Assembly (NCBI GenBank): GCA_015222065.1
Contig: JADFUQ010000129.1
Location: 1 to 17,069, forward strand
From: Bacteroidota bacterium
Lineage (GTDB): Bacteria; Bacteroidota; Bacteroidia; Bacteroidales; VadinHA17
Length of the DNA: 17,069 bases
Direction: 5' to 3'
Part shown: in pieces, positions 9,601 through 16,299 of the stretch
Layout: each line of letters opens with the position of its first letter
Position numbering within the stretch: position 1 is the stretch's first letter
Translations under genes and position numbers: made by a program
Notes under the pieces: generated by a model
What the model saw: only the letters and a program-made list of their open reading frames with translations
Database searches by the model: none
What the model was told of the DNA's origin: nothing

Positions 9601-10203
9601 CGCTACACTAAATTTCGAAGCTGGCATTCGCATAGTGGCTGGTCCATTTATTTCTTGTCTGGCCCATCGCAGAGATTTTGCTTCAAGTTCGGGAAAAGCC
9701 TGTAATACGCGTCCCCCGGCTTGACCGCTGGGCCACCAATACTCATCACAATAACCTAGTGTCATATTCGCATTTTCCGTCTCCTTGAGAGCCGCGCTAA
9801 AGCTGTCGAACCACAGTGGAGAGAGCCACTGCTCAAGCGGAAGTTTGGGGTATGTAGTGCTCAGGGCGTTGTTGTGCCGTGCATGAACATATCCGGGATT
9901 AAGGCGCTGCTTTGTCATCTCTTTTGCCATGAATGCAACAGATTCGGGATCAAGCGGAGCGTCCCAAAACCAATAGGCATGGGGTGCATACCACATAGGT
10001 GGCTGTGTGAAACCATGTCGTACCTTTTCATGATCATTAAGTTTGATTTTCCATCCAGGTTGTGCAGAAGAATAGATGAATGAAAAACAAAAGAAAATGA
10101 TTAAAATACTCAATGGAGTGACAAAATGTGTTCTTGCAACTTTATTTTGCAGGTATTCGATTTTTTTTAACAAGGGGTTTTTCCTTTTTTTAATAAAAAT
10201 CAA
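6607..10203 (-). CDS. GH106-like (alpha-L-rhamnosidase-like) large secreted glycoside hydrolase
   Basis: The frame is about 1198 residues long. A basic N-terminus and hydrophobic segment (about residues 27-47, ending SSAQ) indicate export. Residues about 68-500 carry the order of motifs seen in GH106-like enzymes: PHAYWFWD (74-81), CDEYWWPSG (152-160), NDNEGDYGWKMTW (287-299, with Glu290), LPGNDCL (393-399) and SEMMGVAGWEQTP (425-437). Acidic residues there, such as Glu290 and Glu426, are candidates for metal binding and catalysis. The rest is beta-rich, with jelly-roll sugar-binding segments of the GH2/GH106 type and the usual ending GLFGPVRI. There is no ATG near the 5' end. Either TTG at 10203, overlapping the previous stop as TTGA, or TTG at 10173, which has an AAGGA ribosome site 8 nt upstream, is the start; the latter gives 1188 residues. 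GH106 members cleave terminal L-rhamnose from pectic glycans, but this large family is functionally broad, so the rhamnosidase role is inference. Confidence 0.75.
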   Translation of the reverse strand: MIFIKKRKNPLLKKIEYLQNKVARTHFVTPLSILIIFFCFSFIYSSAQPGWKIKLNDHEKVRHGFTQPPMWYAPHAYWFWDAPLDPESVAFMAKEMTKQRLNPGYVHARHNNALSTTYPKLPLEQWLSPLWFDSFSAALKETENANMTLGYCDEYWWPSGQAGGRVLQAFPELEAKSLRWARQEINGPATMRMPASKFSVAGQLSDKNLIIANSLTIIGEGESFSWNVPKGKWVIYSYNIYHHPGVSYGKVSYLDPKLMDVFIPIAYQPYEDHFGTKMGKAIPGVFNDNEGDYGWKMTWSEYLATRYTEMKGRDIRLWMPLLTEKDNEGLWVKARYDWFDCVSDVYCNQFIGRLSDWLEKRGMYCISNFWEESLMLQTRAVGDFMRIQRAVTLPGNDCLQMKSQQVHDFKETQSVCEFEDRPFMSEMMGVAGWEQTPVQMKMTLNAVTAWGVTHTVPHAISLNRKVETIPYPPDWFTENPYWRYLHLWTDFARRAAFVNRQGHLVADVLLLNPLESVWALSEGYFTSEDGNQWDDKVIEINKTYSEAMDILTQARMDYLIADRYYMQKANIFNGKSDSSSPQIRIGNHAFSAIVLPPMFILSKSTAQKIFDFARIGGTVVLLGDLPTGSPEKGAVDVELVKKMEKLKTFPTVINLAGKRDRLNQLPVFLSRKIKPRFKMLSGDLPLLLSHRKIGQGDFYWLANNENTEQECTLYFRDGTGRAEIWDCETGEIHPIAYEKQVDGCVVNLNIKPCEAFWLVFNPAKNPIPVEKKVLPKYTEIKLNGPWRLSFPETNIIKVSTAKMLFPATESSSSEIYKLQYDDSDWKWHNLFGTIRFLEDWHASLFFNPDAFSNRYYRYTFNLVSFPESAFLNIIADSNVQFWLNGKLVPPGKQAGSWAKVDLHDICSFLQKGKNTIAAEVASDYGYGWLIMQGLVKMGNGKSYEILSNKNWKQAKSPSPGWQDYGFDESEWEKVELLPPNVSSKEIRNMPQPQEIDMRNDVVLWRLSVPPSAKEVILPGLSKQAKIRIDGMETKVSSEKFVLPENAKLVVVQIKDKMKGLTSPAQFICQGSAPGELVSWIDMGLKRFSGFMDYEISFNLPSNQGKLQLDLGEVLYMAEVWVNGQKVGERLWQPFAFDISEFVHSGKNELRIRIGNLAVNEMGLKDDLNELRHWGWTGTPPDSAFDAGLFGPVRIIIED
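10182..10186 (-). promoter_or_regulatory. Possible ribosome binding site for the GH106-like gene
   Basis: On the minus strand AAGGA sits 8 nt before the TTG codon at 10173-10171, in a window whose other genes mostly lack such sites. Because no ATG exists near the 5' end of the GH106-like frame, this site favours the TTG at 10173 over the TTG at 10203, and gives the signal peptide a more ordinary n-region. The surrounding A-rich lysine codons could produce such a match by chance. Confidence 0.4.
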
Positions 10204-12341
10204 TTCTTTTGCCCGAATTTTTTCGCGGTAGATTCCATCGTGGTTTCACCACGCGGCCACCAATTGGGAAAATAATTAGGAATTTCAGGTTTACCATAAC
10301 GAAATGTGACGCGCCAGAACCCGGCTTCTTCAGGATACTTTTCCCATTGATCAAACAACCTTAAAAGTCGTTTTTTTGTTTGCTGAAGGTCTTCCGCATT
10401 AGCTGCTTTCTCTTTACCGGTTAAATCTTTATCGGAGCGATTGTGCCACCAACATTCCCGCCAGAGATAAAATGTTCGCAGGTACAGGGCAGTTTTATCA
10501 ATACCTTCCTTAAATCTGGCATAATTTTCGGCATCAGGCGCTTTTGACGGATCGGTTTTGGAAAAGATTTTTTCCATAAGAGTCACTTTATCCAGCGCCC
10601 GTAAATTGCTCTCTAACAGCTTTTTTAAAGGAGTTTTTTGATATGCTCGTTCCATAAACTCTTCCCTGGGTGCAAAAATCATGGTCCACTTAAGATAAAC
10701 AGGGTGAGTTATTTCACTGCCCGTTCCGATATATTCTTCGGCAAAGGCATCCTCAGTAGCAAGCAGCGCCTCTGCTGCAGCTGAAGCATTATCATTTCCA
10801 ATATGTAAAGCGGCAAAATCTTCAGTGATTTGCACAACATCTTCATCCGGATTCCATGCCAGTCTTGCTAAAAGATAAGCATTTGACTGCCCCGGTGTAA
10901 AGCCCCTGGTAAACATACGGAACCTGTTCCAATGACCACGCCATGAAACCGGGTCCTGGTCAGGTTCAAAGTAACCGGGCTTGTGGTCGGGCCAATTACA
11001 GGCCATTGACCAGGCACCCCAGGCATTTATGCCCATAACCCCGTTGTCCCGGCAGATGCGCACCACCTCTCCCCAACGTTTCATATAAATGAATAAACGT
11101 GACCAGCCATCGAACTGACGAAACACGTCAAACAGTACTACCATAGGCTGCTCCTGAGCTATTCCACTGGATATCACTTTCGTTGTAGGCCAATTAAGAT
11201 AATAATCACTGCCGGTGTTTTTTATCGCCACTATCGCATCATCTTGTATATAGCTGATTATTTCGTTTACACCATTAACATCAGCAGCGATCCGCCAGAG
11301 CCGGAAAATAATTTTCTTACCTGCTGCTGTGCAGGCGTTGTGATACATGCTAATCATTCTGCCGGCACCTTCATATCCCTTCTTTTCCCATAGAGTTTTA
11401 CTGGGATAGTTCAGGCGTAAATTTGTCTCGGTAGCAGTAACAATCATTCCATCCAGTGGTACGCGTTCAAACAGCTCTTTGTATCTTGCAGTTATTACCC
11501 GTCCGATATCAGGACTATCGATGTCGATCCCATACAATTTATCTAACTGAGGCGGATACTGAATCTCATAAACCTGTAAATACGTATCTACGTGTAAGGA
11601 ATGAGCATAGTCGCATACCTCCTTAAGATATTTGCAAAACACGGTTGAGCGCACTCGATGGCGATCATTCGTCGGATATACCTGTTTTTCAAGGTATTTG
11701 TAATCAATATATTCTTCGACACCGAGGTGCAGCAGCGAGAAGGCATTGTAACCGAGGCTCACAATATGTCGAATCAACTTTTTTACTTCATCGACTTCTT
11801 CGCGCAGTATTTTTTCGTTCACATAAGGTGGTTTGTCTATGTAATATCCCCGGTCAGGGATGTCCAGCAGTTGTCCCTCCTCGGAGAAAATGCGCAAGGG
11901 GAAGGCTGGCGCTATGCTGGTTTTAACCTGCCAAAAATCTTCTTCAATGCGAATTCGTTCCGCTAACTTGAACATTCCGTACATCATTCCCCGTTCATCT
12001 CCCTCAATCATCATCGTTCGGCGGCCGGTCAGGGAAACCGGGGTAATGCAGTATTCTTCCGGTTTTGATGCTTGCCATGGTTTTTCGTTCACTTCTTTAT
12101 AGCTGCCTACAAGTATCAGGTCGCCGTCTGGTAATGGCGCATTCTGTTCAATCCAAATAACAGAAGCTCTCACATCTCTTGAATAAAGTGCTTTGATTAC
12201 ATACTCACAAGCCAATTTGTAACCCGCATCCGATTTTTTCGTTTCAGGAGCAATAATGGTAACTTTTTCTCCTTGTGCGCAAAAGAAACTTGTTCCCAGC
12301 ACAAGACAGATCAACAAAATTTTTATTTTTCCGAATTTCAT
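10200..12341 (-). CDS. GH67 alpha-glucuronidase-like exported protein
   Basis: The frame is open from a TTG at 12365, but the ATG at 12341 (MKFGKIKILL...) gives a clean signal peptide ending CAQ, so 713 residues were chosen. Residue numbers below are for the longer frame. Residues about 34-145 form the alpha/beta N-terminal domain typical of GH67, GH20 and GH84 enzymes (DLILVGSYKEV, then DERGMMYGMFKLAERI). A TIM-barrel-like part follows (about 155-460): IVSLGYNAFSLL, LQVYEIQYPP, GMIVTATETNLRLNYP (candidate Glu313), VAIKNTGSDYYLNWP, LFDVFRQFDGWS and GINAWGAW. The KN..DYxxxWP and F-GWS segments sit where GH67 has its KNGPxDFQ and EYLGQ motifs. The C-terminus (480-700) is helical, as in GH67. 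Its stop overlaps the first possible start of the GH106-like gene by 4 bp, so the two are probably cotranslated. Conservation with GH67 is weak; a glucuronidase or a new family using this scaffold are both possible. Confidence 0.6.
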   Translation of the reverse strand: MKFGKIKILLICLVLGTSFFCAQGEKVTIIAPETKKSDAGYKLACEYVIKALYSRDVRASVIWIEQNAPLPDGDLILVGSYKEVNEKPWQASKPEEYCITPVSLTGRRTMMIEGDERGMMYGMFKLAERIRIEEDFWQVKTSIAPAFPLRIFSEEGQLLDIPDRGYYIDKPPYVNEKILREEVDEVKKLIRHIVSLGYNAFSLLHLGVEEYIDYKYLEKQVYPTNDRHRVRSTVFCKYLKEVCDYAHSLHVDTYLQVYEIQYPPQLDKLYGIDIDSPDIGRVITARYKELFERVPLDGMIVTATETNLRLNYPSKTLWEKKGYEGAGRMISMYHNACTAAGKKIIFRLWRIAADVNGVNEIISYIQDDAIVAIKNTGSDYYLNWPTTKVISSGIAQEQPMVVLFDVFRQFDGWSRLFIYMKRWGEVVRICRDNGVMGINAWGAWSMACNWPDHKPGYFEPDQDPVSWRGHWNRFRMFTRGFTPGQSNAYLLARLAWNPDEDVVQITEDFAALHIGNDNASAAAEALLATEDAFAEEYIGTGSEITHPVYLKWTMIFAPREEFMERAYQKTPLKKLLESNLRALDKVTLMEKIFSKTDPSKAPDAENYARFKEGIDKTALYLRTFYLWRECWWHNRSDKDLTGKEKAANAEDLQQTKKRLLRLFDQWEKYPEEAGFWRVTFRYGKPEIPNYFPNWWPRGETTMESTAKKFGQKN

Positions 12342-12461
12342 AAAACCCACATAGTTATTCAACAATTAATTAAAAAGGACAAAATAATTACTTTAACATT
12401 TCAAATATGAGTGAAACCATTTATTATTGGTTTGACCGGATTAAAATTTTAGGTGATAGTA

Positions 12462-13445
12462 TTAATCTTCAATATCCGGGAACCACCCTTCCAGGAATTC
12501 TTTCAGCGTTCCGTCATAAACTGCCTCTGCCAGAAACTCTGTACCCAGTTGATCCCCCCATGAATAATTGATGATCAATTTGCCGTTTAATTCACAAAAA
12601 TCAATATCTGAATTATTGAGATTATTTGCCTCGGCAATTTTTTGTTTTTGTTTTGCAGATAATCCCGGATTGGCGATTTTCTTGTCTTCATCAGAAGCTT
12701 TCAAAACGGGATTTAGTGAACTCGCTTCCCACTGTATCAGATCCCTGGAACGCACCACATATGTTTCGTATGTTTCATAATCCCCTTTTGCCTCCAGAAA
12801 AAAATCGTAATAATATCCATTGAGATATCGCAGGGCATGAGGAGCGGTATAACGATCTTTGGCATAATTACATTCCGGCGGCGTCACCTTCCAGTTAATC
12901 AGGTCTTTGGAAATGGCAAAACGGGCAGTAAACCGCTGTCCAGCTTCCTCCGGTGGATCGCCGATCTCGTACATCAACACATATCGATTATCTGCTTTGC
13001 AAAGCGAAGTATTGTAAATCTTATAACCGTAAAGATCCAATACAGACCGCTGTTCCCAGTTAACCAGATCAGAAGAAACAAACATTGCAATATGCTCGCC
13101 GCCCCAGCTATCCACTGCAGTTACATATGCTGTATCATTGAAGACAAAAGCACTTCCAAGATGAAAACCCTTGCCAAAAGACGGTGTTGCCTCACCGGAT
13201 TCATGATCAATAAACCGCAAATAGGAATCGTTAGTTTTATTGTGCTCATATTTTGTTCGCACGTATTCAAACCGGTAAAGTTTGCCATTAAAAACCACTG
13301 GTGATGTTTCGACAAGGTCAGTGTCGATGGTGCCGAGTTTTTTTATAGCAGGAGGCTTAAAACTCTCCTTTTGTGAAGTATTTGTACATGTTGACAGAAC
13401 AATTGTTAATAAAAAATAAACAGGGATCAATAATTTTAAATTCAT
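12462..13445 (-). CDS. Five-bladed beta-propeller lipoprotein, GH43/GH32-like fold
   Basis: The reading frame extends up to an ATG at 13493 that overlaps the previous stop. MNLKLLIPVYFLLTIVLSTC starting at 13445 is a textbook lipoprotein signal (lipobox L-S-T-C, Cys20), so this start was chosen, giving 327 residues. The mature protein shows a repeated propeller blade mark: SSDLVNWE (124-131), SKDLINWK (179-186) and SRDLIQWE (233-240). These S-x-DL-x-x-W repeats are characteristic of GH43, GH32, GH117 and GH130-type propellers. It also has YTAPHALRYLNGYYYDFF (199-216) and a late LNGKLIINYSWGD segment (286-298). The protein would sit anchored in a membrane, probably facing the periplasm or outside, acting on arabinose-, galactose- or fructose-type linkages. 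Which family and linkage cannot be read reliably, and the Asp/Glu catalytic triad was not assigned. It lies 44 bp after the GHL10 gene. Confidence 0.65.
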   Translation of the reverse strand: MNLKLLIPVYFLLTIVLSTCTNTSQKESFKPPAIKKLGTIDTDLVETSPVVFNGKLYRFEYVRTKYEHNKTNDSYLRFIDHESGEATPSFGKGFHLGSAFVFNDTAYVTAVDSWGGEHIAMFVSSDLVNWEQRSVLDLYGYKIYNTSLCKADNRYVLMYEIGDPPEEAGQRFTARFAISKDLINWKVTPPECNYAKDRYTAPHALRYLNGYYYDFFLEAKGDYETYETYVVRSRDLIQWEASSLNPVLKASDEDKKIANPGLSAKQKQKIAEANNLNNSDIDFCELNGKLIINYSWGDQLGTEFLAEAVYDGTLKEFLEGWFPDIED

Positions 13446-13489
13446 AACCACAGACCTTTTCTTTTTAAATAAAAAATATCCAAATTTCA

Positions 13490-14548
13490 TCATTTCATTA
13501 TAAAAACATCCGATTTAAGTTCGTTTACAAAATCTTCCGTCAAATAAGGACCATAAAAGAAAACCACACCATCGGCTCCCTCTTCTCTTGCAATTTGCAC
13601 TTGCAGAGCTACATTTTCAGGTGTGGCATTATTATGGGCAGACCTGATTCCGATACCGGCGTAAACCATACCTTTCTTCCCTTTATTTAATTTTACAGCC
13701 GCCCTCACACCTCTCCTGAATACATTATTATTGTCTGTGTATAGCATAGGACAATAAACATCAATCAATTCTTCATTTGCCCATTGTCCCCAATCCTGTC
13801 CTATCTCCACTTTTGCAGTTTCATGATCCGGAAACACGTCAGCAGACAGGGTAACGTTTTTACCGTTTTCATCCATCAATTCTCTTATTCTCCTGACAAA
13901 GTTTTCAATCTGCCTTGCATTCCACTTTATCCACTCGCACCACATTGGATTGCCACCATCCTGATGTTTTATTTCCAGTGGACTTATTCCAAATTCCTTT
14001 TTAAAAGCGCTGCAATTTGCCTCATCATAGCTGAATCCCTGGTTAACCTGAAATCGAATATAATCTAACTGTATTCCATCGATATTATATTTCAACGCCT
14101 CTGAAATTTTACCAAGAATGTAATCCTGCGCTCCCAAATGTACAAGGTTCAATTGCGAATATATTTCACGTTTTTTACCTCTTATTAGCCATTCCGGGTG
14201 TTGTTTGATCACGCCTTCCAATTTAACCCCACCACCGGGGCAAAAAACGGGATGCACTTCCATATCTCTTGAATGGGCTGCTTCTATAAATACATTAAGA
14301 AAATCCCAATTTTTATTATTTTGATCCGGCATGGAGCTAAAACAATATAGCGTATTGATGCCTATTGAACGATATTGGTCGAGCGTTTTTTTGATCTGTG
14401 TAACCGCCTTGTCTTTCTCTAAAACAAAATTTGTGGAAGAGACCCAAACTGCACGCCCCTCTTTTTGATTATTAACCTGAGAAAACAGGTTCCCTGTTAA
14501 TCCCTGACTGAGAAGCAATACAATAGCAATCGATAATAATTTTTTCAT
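13490..14548 (-). CDS. GHL10/DUF187-type TIM-barrel glycoside hydrolase, secreted
   Basis: A 352-residue protein starts at ATG 14548 (MKKLLSIAIVLLLSQG, a good signal peptide ending FSQ). The frame itself runs up to a TTG at 14629, which would add 27 unlikely residues. The mature part begins EGRAVWVSS (30-38), the standard opening of the GHL10/DUF187 family (Pfam PF02638). It continues with LDQYRSIGINTLYCF (56-70), MEVHPVFCPGGG (96-107), HPEWLIRG (117-124) and the barrel motif DGIQLDYIRF (157-166). Then come TLSADVFPD (233-241), DVYCPMLYTD (263-272) and EGADGVVFFYG (323-333). Asp162 and Asp237 are candidates for the active site. Family members act on peptidoglycan-derived or plant and microbial glycans, and few are characterised. 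Its stop (13490-13492) overlaps the upstream ATG of the next frame, supporting an operon. The family call is firm; the substrate is unknown. Confidence 0.8.
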   Translation of the reverse strand: MKKLLSIAIVLLLSQGLTGNLFSQVNNQKEGRAVWVSSTNFVLEKDKAVTQIKKTLDQYRSIGINTLYCFSSMPDQNNKNWDFLNVFIEAAHSRDMEVHPVFCPGGGVKLEGVIKQHPEWLIRGKKREIYSQLNLVHLGAQDYILGKISEALKYNIDGIQLDYIRFQVNQGFSYDEANCSAFKKEFGISPLEIKHQDGGNPMWCEWIKWNARQIENFVRRIRELMDENGKNVTLSADVFPDHETAKVEIGQDWGQWANEELIDVYCPMLYTDNNNVFRRGVRAAVKLNKGKKGMVYAGIGIRSAHNNATPENVALQVQIAREEGADGVVFFYGPYLTEDFVNELKSDVFIMK

Positions 14549-14625
14549 AGCAATGTTTTTATAGTTTAATAAATATAAAATATATAATCCCGGAGGCAGA
14601 TCCTCGTGGAATTCTTTTGATAAAC

Positions 14626-14751
14626 TCAAGTTTTACAGATTCTTGTTTCAGTAACTACAATAGTAACCCTGTTCTCTTCAGCATCAGTAAAGCATCCTGC
14701 AAGTGATAAACATACGAATCCGGTAACTATTATTCTTTGCCTGGCTTTCAT
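14626..14751 (-). CDS. Tiny lipoprotein-like ORF, possibly a truncated lipoprotein
   Basis: Forty-one codons start at ATG 14751-14749, which overlaps the MFS stop as ATGA, a typical translational-coupling arrangement. The product opens MKARQRIIVTGFVCLSLAGC: positive n-region, hydrophobic core and a clean lipobox L-A-G-C with Cys20. A short tail follows (FTDAEENRVTIVVTETRICKT) and then TGA. A 21-residue mature lipoprotein is very short, so this may be the surviving N-terminus of a longer lipoprotein cut by mutation, or a genuine small lipoprotein. The stop overlaps the TTG that opens the GHL10 frame (TTGA), but the better GHL10 start lies 77 bp further on. The 77-bp interval has no other supported feature. 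It is absent from long-ORF lists because of its length. Confidence is limited by size and by the lack of any recognised family. Confidence 0.5.
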   Translation of the reverse strand: MKARQRIIVTGFVCLSLAGCFTDAEENRVTIVVTETRICKT

Positions 14752-16112
14752 ATGTTGGCAGGTATTTCTCTTGTTTTCAATAATTGTTCAAGTTCTTCCA
14801 GGGTCTTCCCTTTTGTTTCAGGTATATTTCTCCATATAAAGAAAAACCCGGCAATACAAATTGCAGCATATATCCAGAATGTTATTGCACCTTCGAATAT
14901 ATCCATCATAACCGGGAAGGTTAAAGTTAGTAAATAGCAAGCCATCCATAAAAAAAAGGTTGCAACGGCCATCGCTAATCCTCTTATTCGGTTCGGGAAA
15001 ATCTCAGATATTAGCACCCAGGTAACAGGTGCAAGAGAAGTTGCGTAAAAAGCGATTGTAAATAATACCATTATTAGAAGTCCAAACCCCTGTAAGTTAT
15101 CTGATTTAAACATACTGCCTATAATAATATAGCAAATAGCCATTCCGGCTGATCCGATAAGTATTAAAGTTTTTCTTCCCACCTGGTCAACAAGCAGTAT
15201 GGCAACAATTGTGAAGGTTACATTTACGACCCCAACCAGCACAGTTTGGCCGAGTTGTGTTTCAATATTTATTCCTGTTTTGGAAAAAATATCAGGTGCG
15301 TAGAAGAAAATCACATTAATTCCACTCCATTGTTGGAAAACAGCAAGGATAATTCCAATAAGGAGAACAGGTCTAAGCACTTTATTAAATAATTGTCTGA
15401 AAGTACCCCGGGTTTCATTTTCCAGAGTTTCCCTGATATGTGATTGTGTTTCTTTCGCAAACGTGTTACCACCGATTTTTTTCAGGATATTTGTTGCCTC
15501 ATCAAATTTGTTAGCTTTTATAAGCCATCTGGGACTTTCAGGTACTAAAAACATGCCTGCGAAGAAAATAATTGAAGGAACAGCTTCAGAACCAAACATC
15601 CATCTCCAGTTATTAGTCCCTATATCCACAAGCAGATAATTAACGAAATATGCAACAAGAATACCAATAACAATTGTAAACTGGTTTAGTGAAACAAACC
15701 GTCCTCTGATTTCTGCTGGGGCTATTTCCGCTATGTACATAGGGGAAAGGAGTGAGGCCATGCCAACACCAAACCCACCAATAAGACGATAGATGAAAAA
15801 CTCACTAAGATCCCGGGCAATACCTGATCCAATGGCTGATATTACAAAAAGAAGCGCAGAAACTATCAGCATAGGTTTTCGCCCGTATCGGTCACTTAGC
15901 CGGCCGGCAAGTGAAGCACCTACCATACAACCGATATAAACACTGCTGACGACAAATCCTTTCCACCATTCATTCAGATCAAAATATTCTGTTATAAACG
16001 GTATGGCCCCTGAAATAACCGAGATATCATAACCAAATAGTAAACCACCAAGTGCAGATATAAGTGATAGTTTTAATACATATCCAAGGTTATAGTCCGA
16101 ACTTTTTAGCAT
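14748..16112 (-). CDS. MFS sugar:H+ symporter, sugar porter family (XylE/GalP-like)
   Basis: This 454-residue inner-membrane protein has about twelve hydrophobic segments and imports a monosaccharide, probably with protons. The sugar-porter signatures are complete: GGLLFGYDISVISGA (residues 22-36, Asp29 aligning with the proton-coupling Asp27 of XylE) and GRLSDRYGRKP (70-80). RLIGGFGVG with PMYIAEIAPAEIRGR (109-138), VPESPRWL (190-197), FQQWSGINVIFFYAP (259-273, with sugar-contact Gln260, Gln261 and Asn266) and PETKGKTLEELE (431-442) follow. Length and start fit the family. No strong ribosome site is present. The ATG lies 9 nt after a TAA (16122-16124) that appears to be the original stop of the preceding gene, and its own stop overlaps the tiny lipoprotein ORF. 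In the locus it would take up a sugar released by the hydrolases. D-xylose, L-arabinose, galactose, glucose or fucose are all possible substrates. Confidence 0.93.
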   Translation of the reverse strand: MLKSSDYNLGYVLKLSLISALGGLLFGYDISVISGAIPFITEYFDLNEWWKGFVVSSVYIGCMVGASLAGRLSDRYGRKPMLIVSALLFVISAIGSGIARDLSEFFIYRLIGGFGVGMASLLSPMYIAEIAPAEIRGRFVSLNQFTIVIGILVAYFVNYLLVDIGTNNWRWMFGSEAVPSIIFFAGMFLVPESPRWLIKANKFDEATNILKKIGGNTFAKETQSHIRETLENETRGTFRQLFNKVLRPVLLIGIILAVFQQWSGINVIFFYAPDIFSKTGINIETQLGQTVLVGVVNVTFTIVAILLVDQVGRKTLILIGSAGMAICYIIIGSMFKSDNLQGFGLLIMVLFTIAFYATSLAPVTWVLISEIFPNRIRGLAMAVATFFLWMACYLLTLTFPVMMDIFEGAITFWIYAAICIAGFFFIWRNIPETKGKTLEELEQLLKTREIPANI

Positions 16113-16121
16113 AACAAGGTT

Positions 16122-16299
16122 TTATTCATTCTTAGAAAACTGTGTCTTAAAGGCACGGTCACCAGCCTTCACAGTCTCCGGTAACCAAAGCCTTACGCCT
16201 CCGCAAAATCTTCAGCGGTGCTCGGATAACTTGAAGGAAAAATCCTCAGTAGAATTATTCAGTATTTGTTATAAAGTATAAGACTGTTTACCGGGCATT
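16122..16299 (-). pseudogene. Probable frameshifted or decayed C-terminal coding remnant of the preceding gene
   Basis: Between the TAG of the upstream gene (16300) and the MFS start, protein-like text persists in shifted frames. In one frame, after a TAA (16269-16271), it reads NNSTEDFSFKLSEHR and ends at TGA (16212-16214). After that stop the same frame continues FCGGVRLWLPETVK, then AGDRAFKTQFSKNE, and ends at TAA 16122-16124, 9 nt before the transporter ATG. A short AEDFA piece in another frame bridges the TGA. The strand-and-loop text resembles a C-terminal beta-sandwich, and the stop spacing is what an operon would predict. The likely explanation is loss of frame by one or more indels, real or from assembly, though chance translation cannot be excluded. 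Confidence 0.4.

Noticed and set aside
12414..12433. Inverted repeat AAACCA/TGGTTT with an 8-nt loop in the gap after the beta-propeller gene
   Set aside because: The stem is only 6 bp and AT-rich, and no T-tract follows on the transcribed strand, so it does not qualify as an intrinsic terminator.
12342..12461. Possible Bacteroidota-type promoter (CATATTTG and TTATTTTG near-matches to TAnnTTTG) in the 120-bp gap
   Set aside because: Each -7-like element has a mismatch, and no -33 TTTG lies at the proper 19-21 bp spacing; AT-rich DNA yields such matches by chance.
14549..14629. N-terminal extension of the GHL10 protein from TTG 14629
   Set aside because: The internal ATG at 14548 gives a standard signal peptide; the added 27 residues would precede it and look like intergenic translation.
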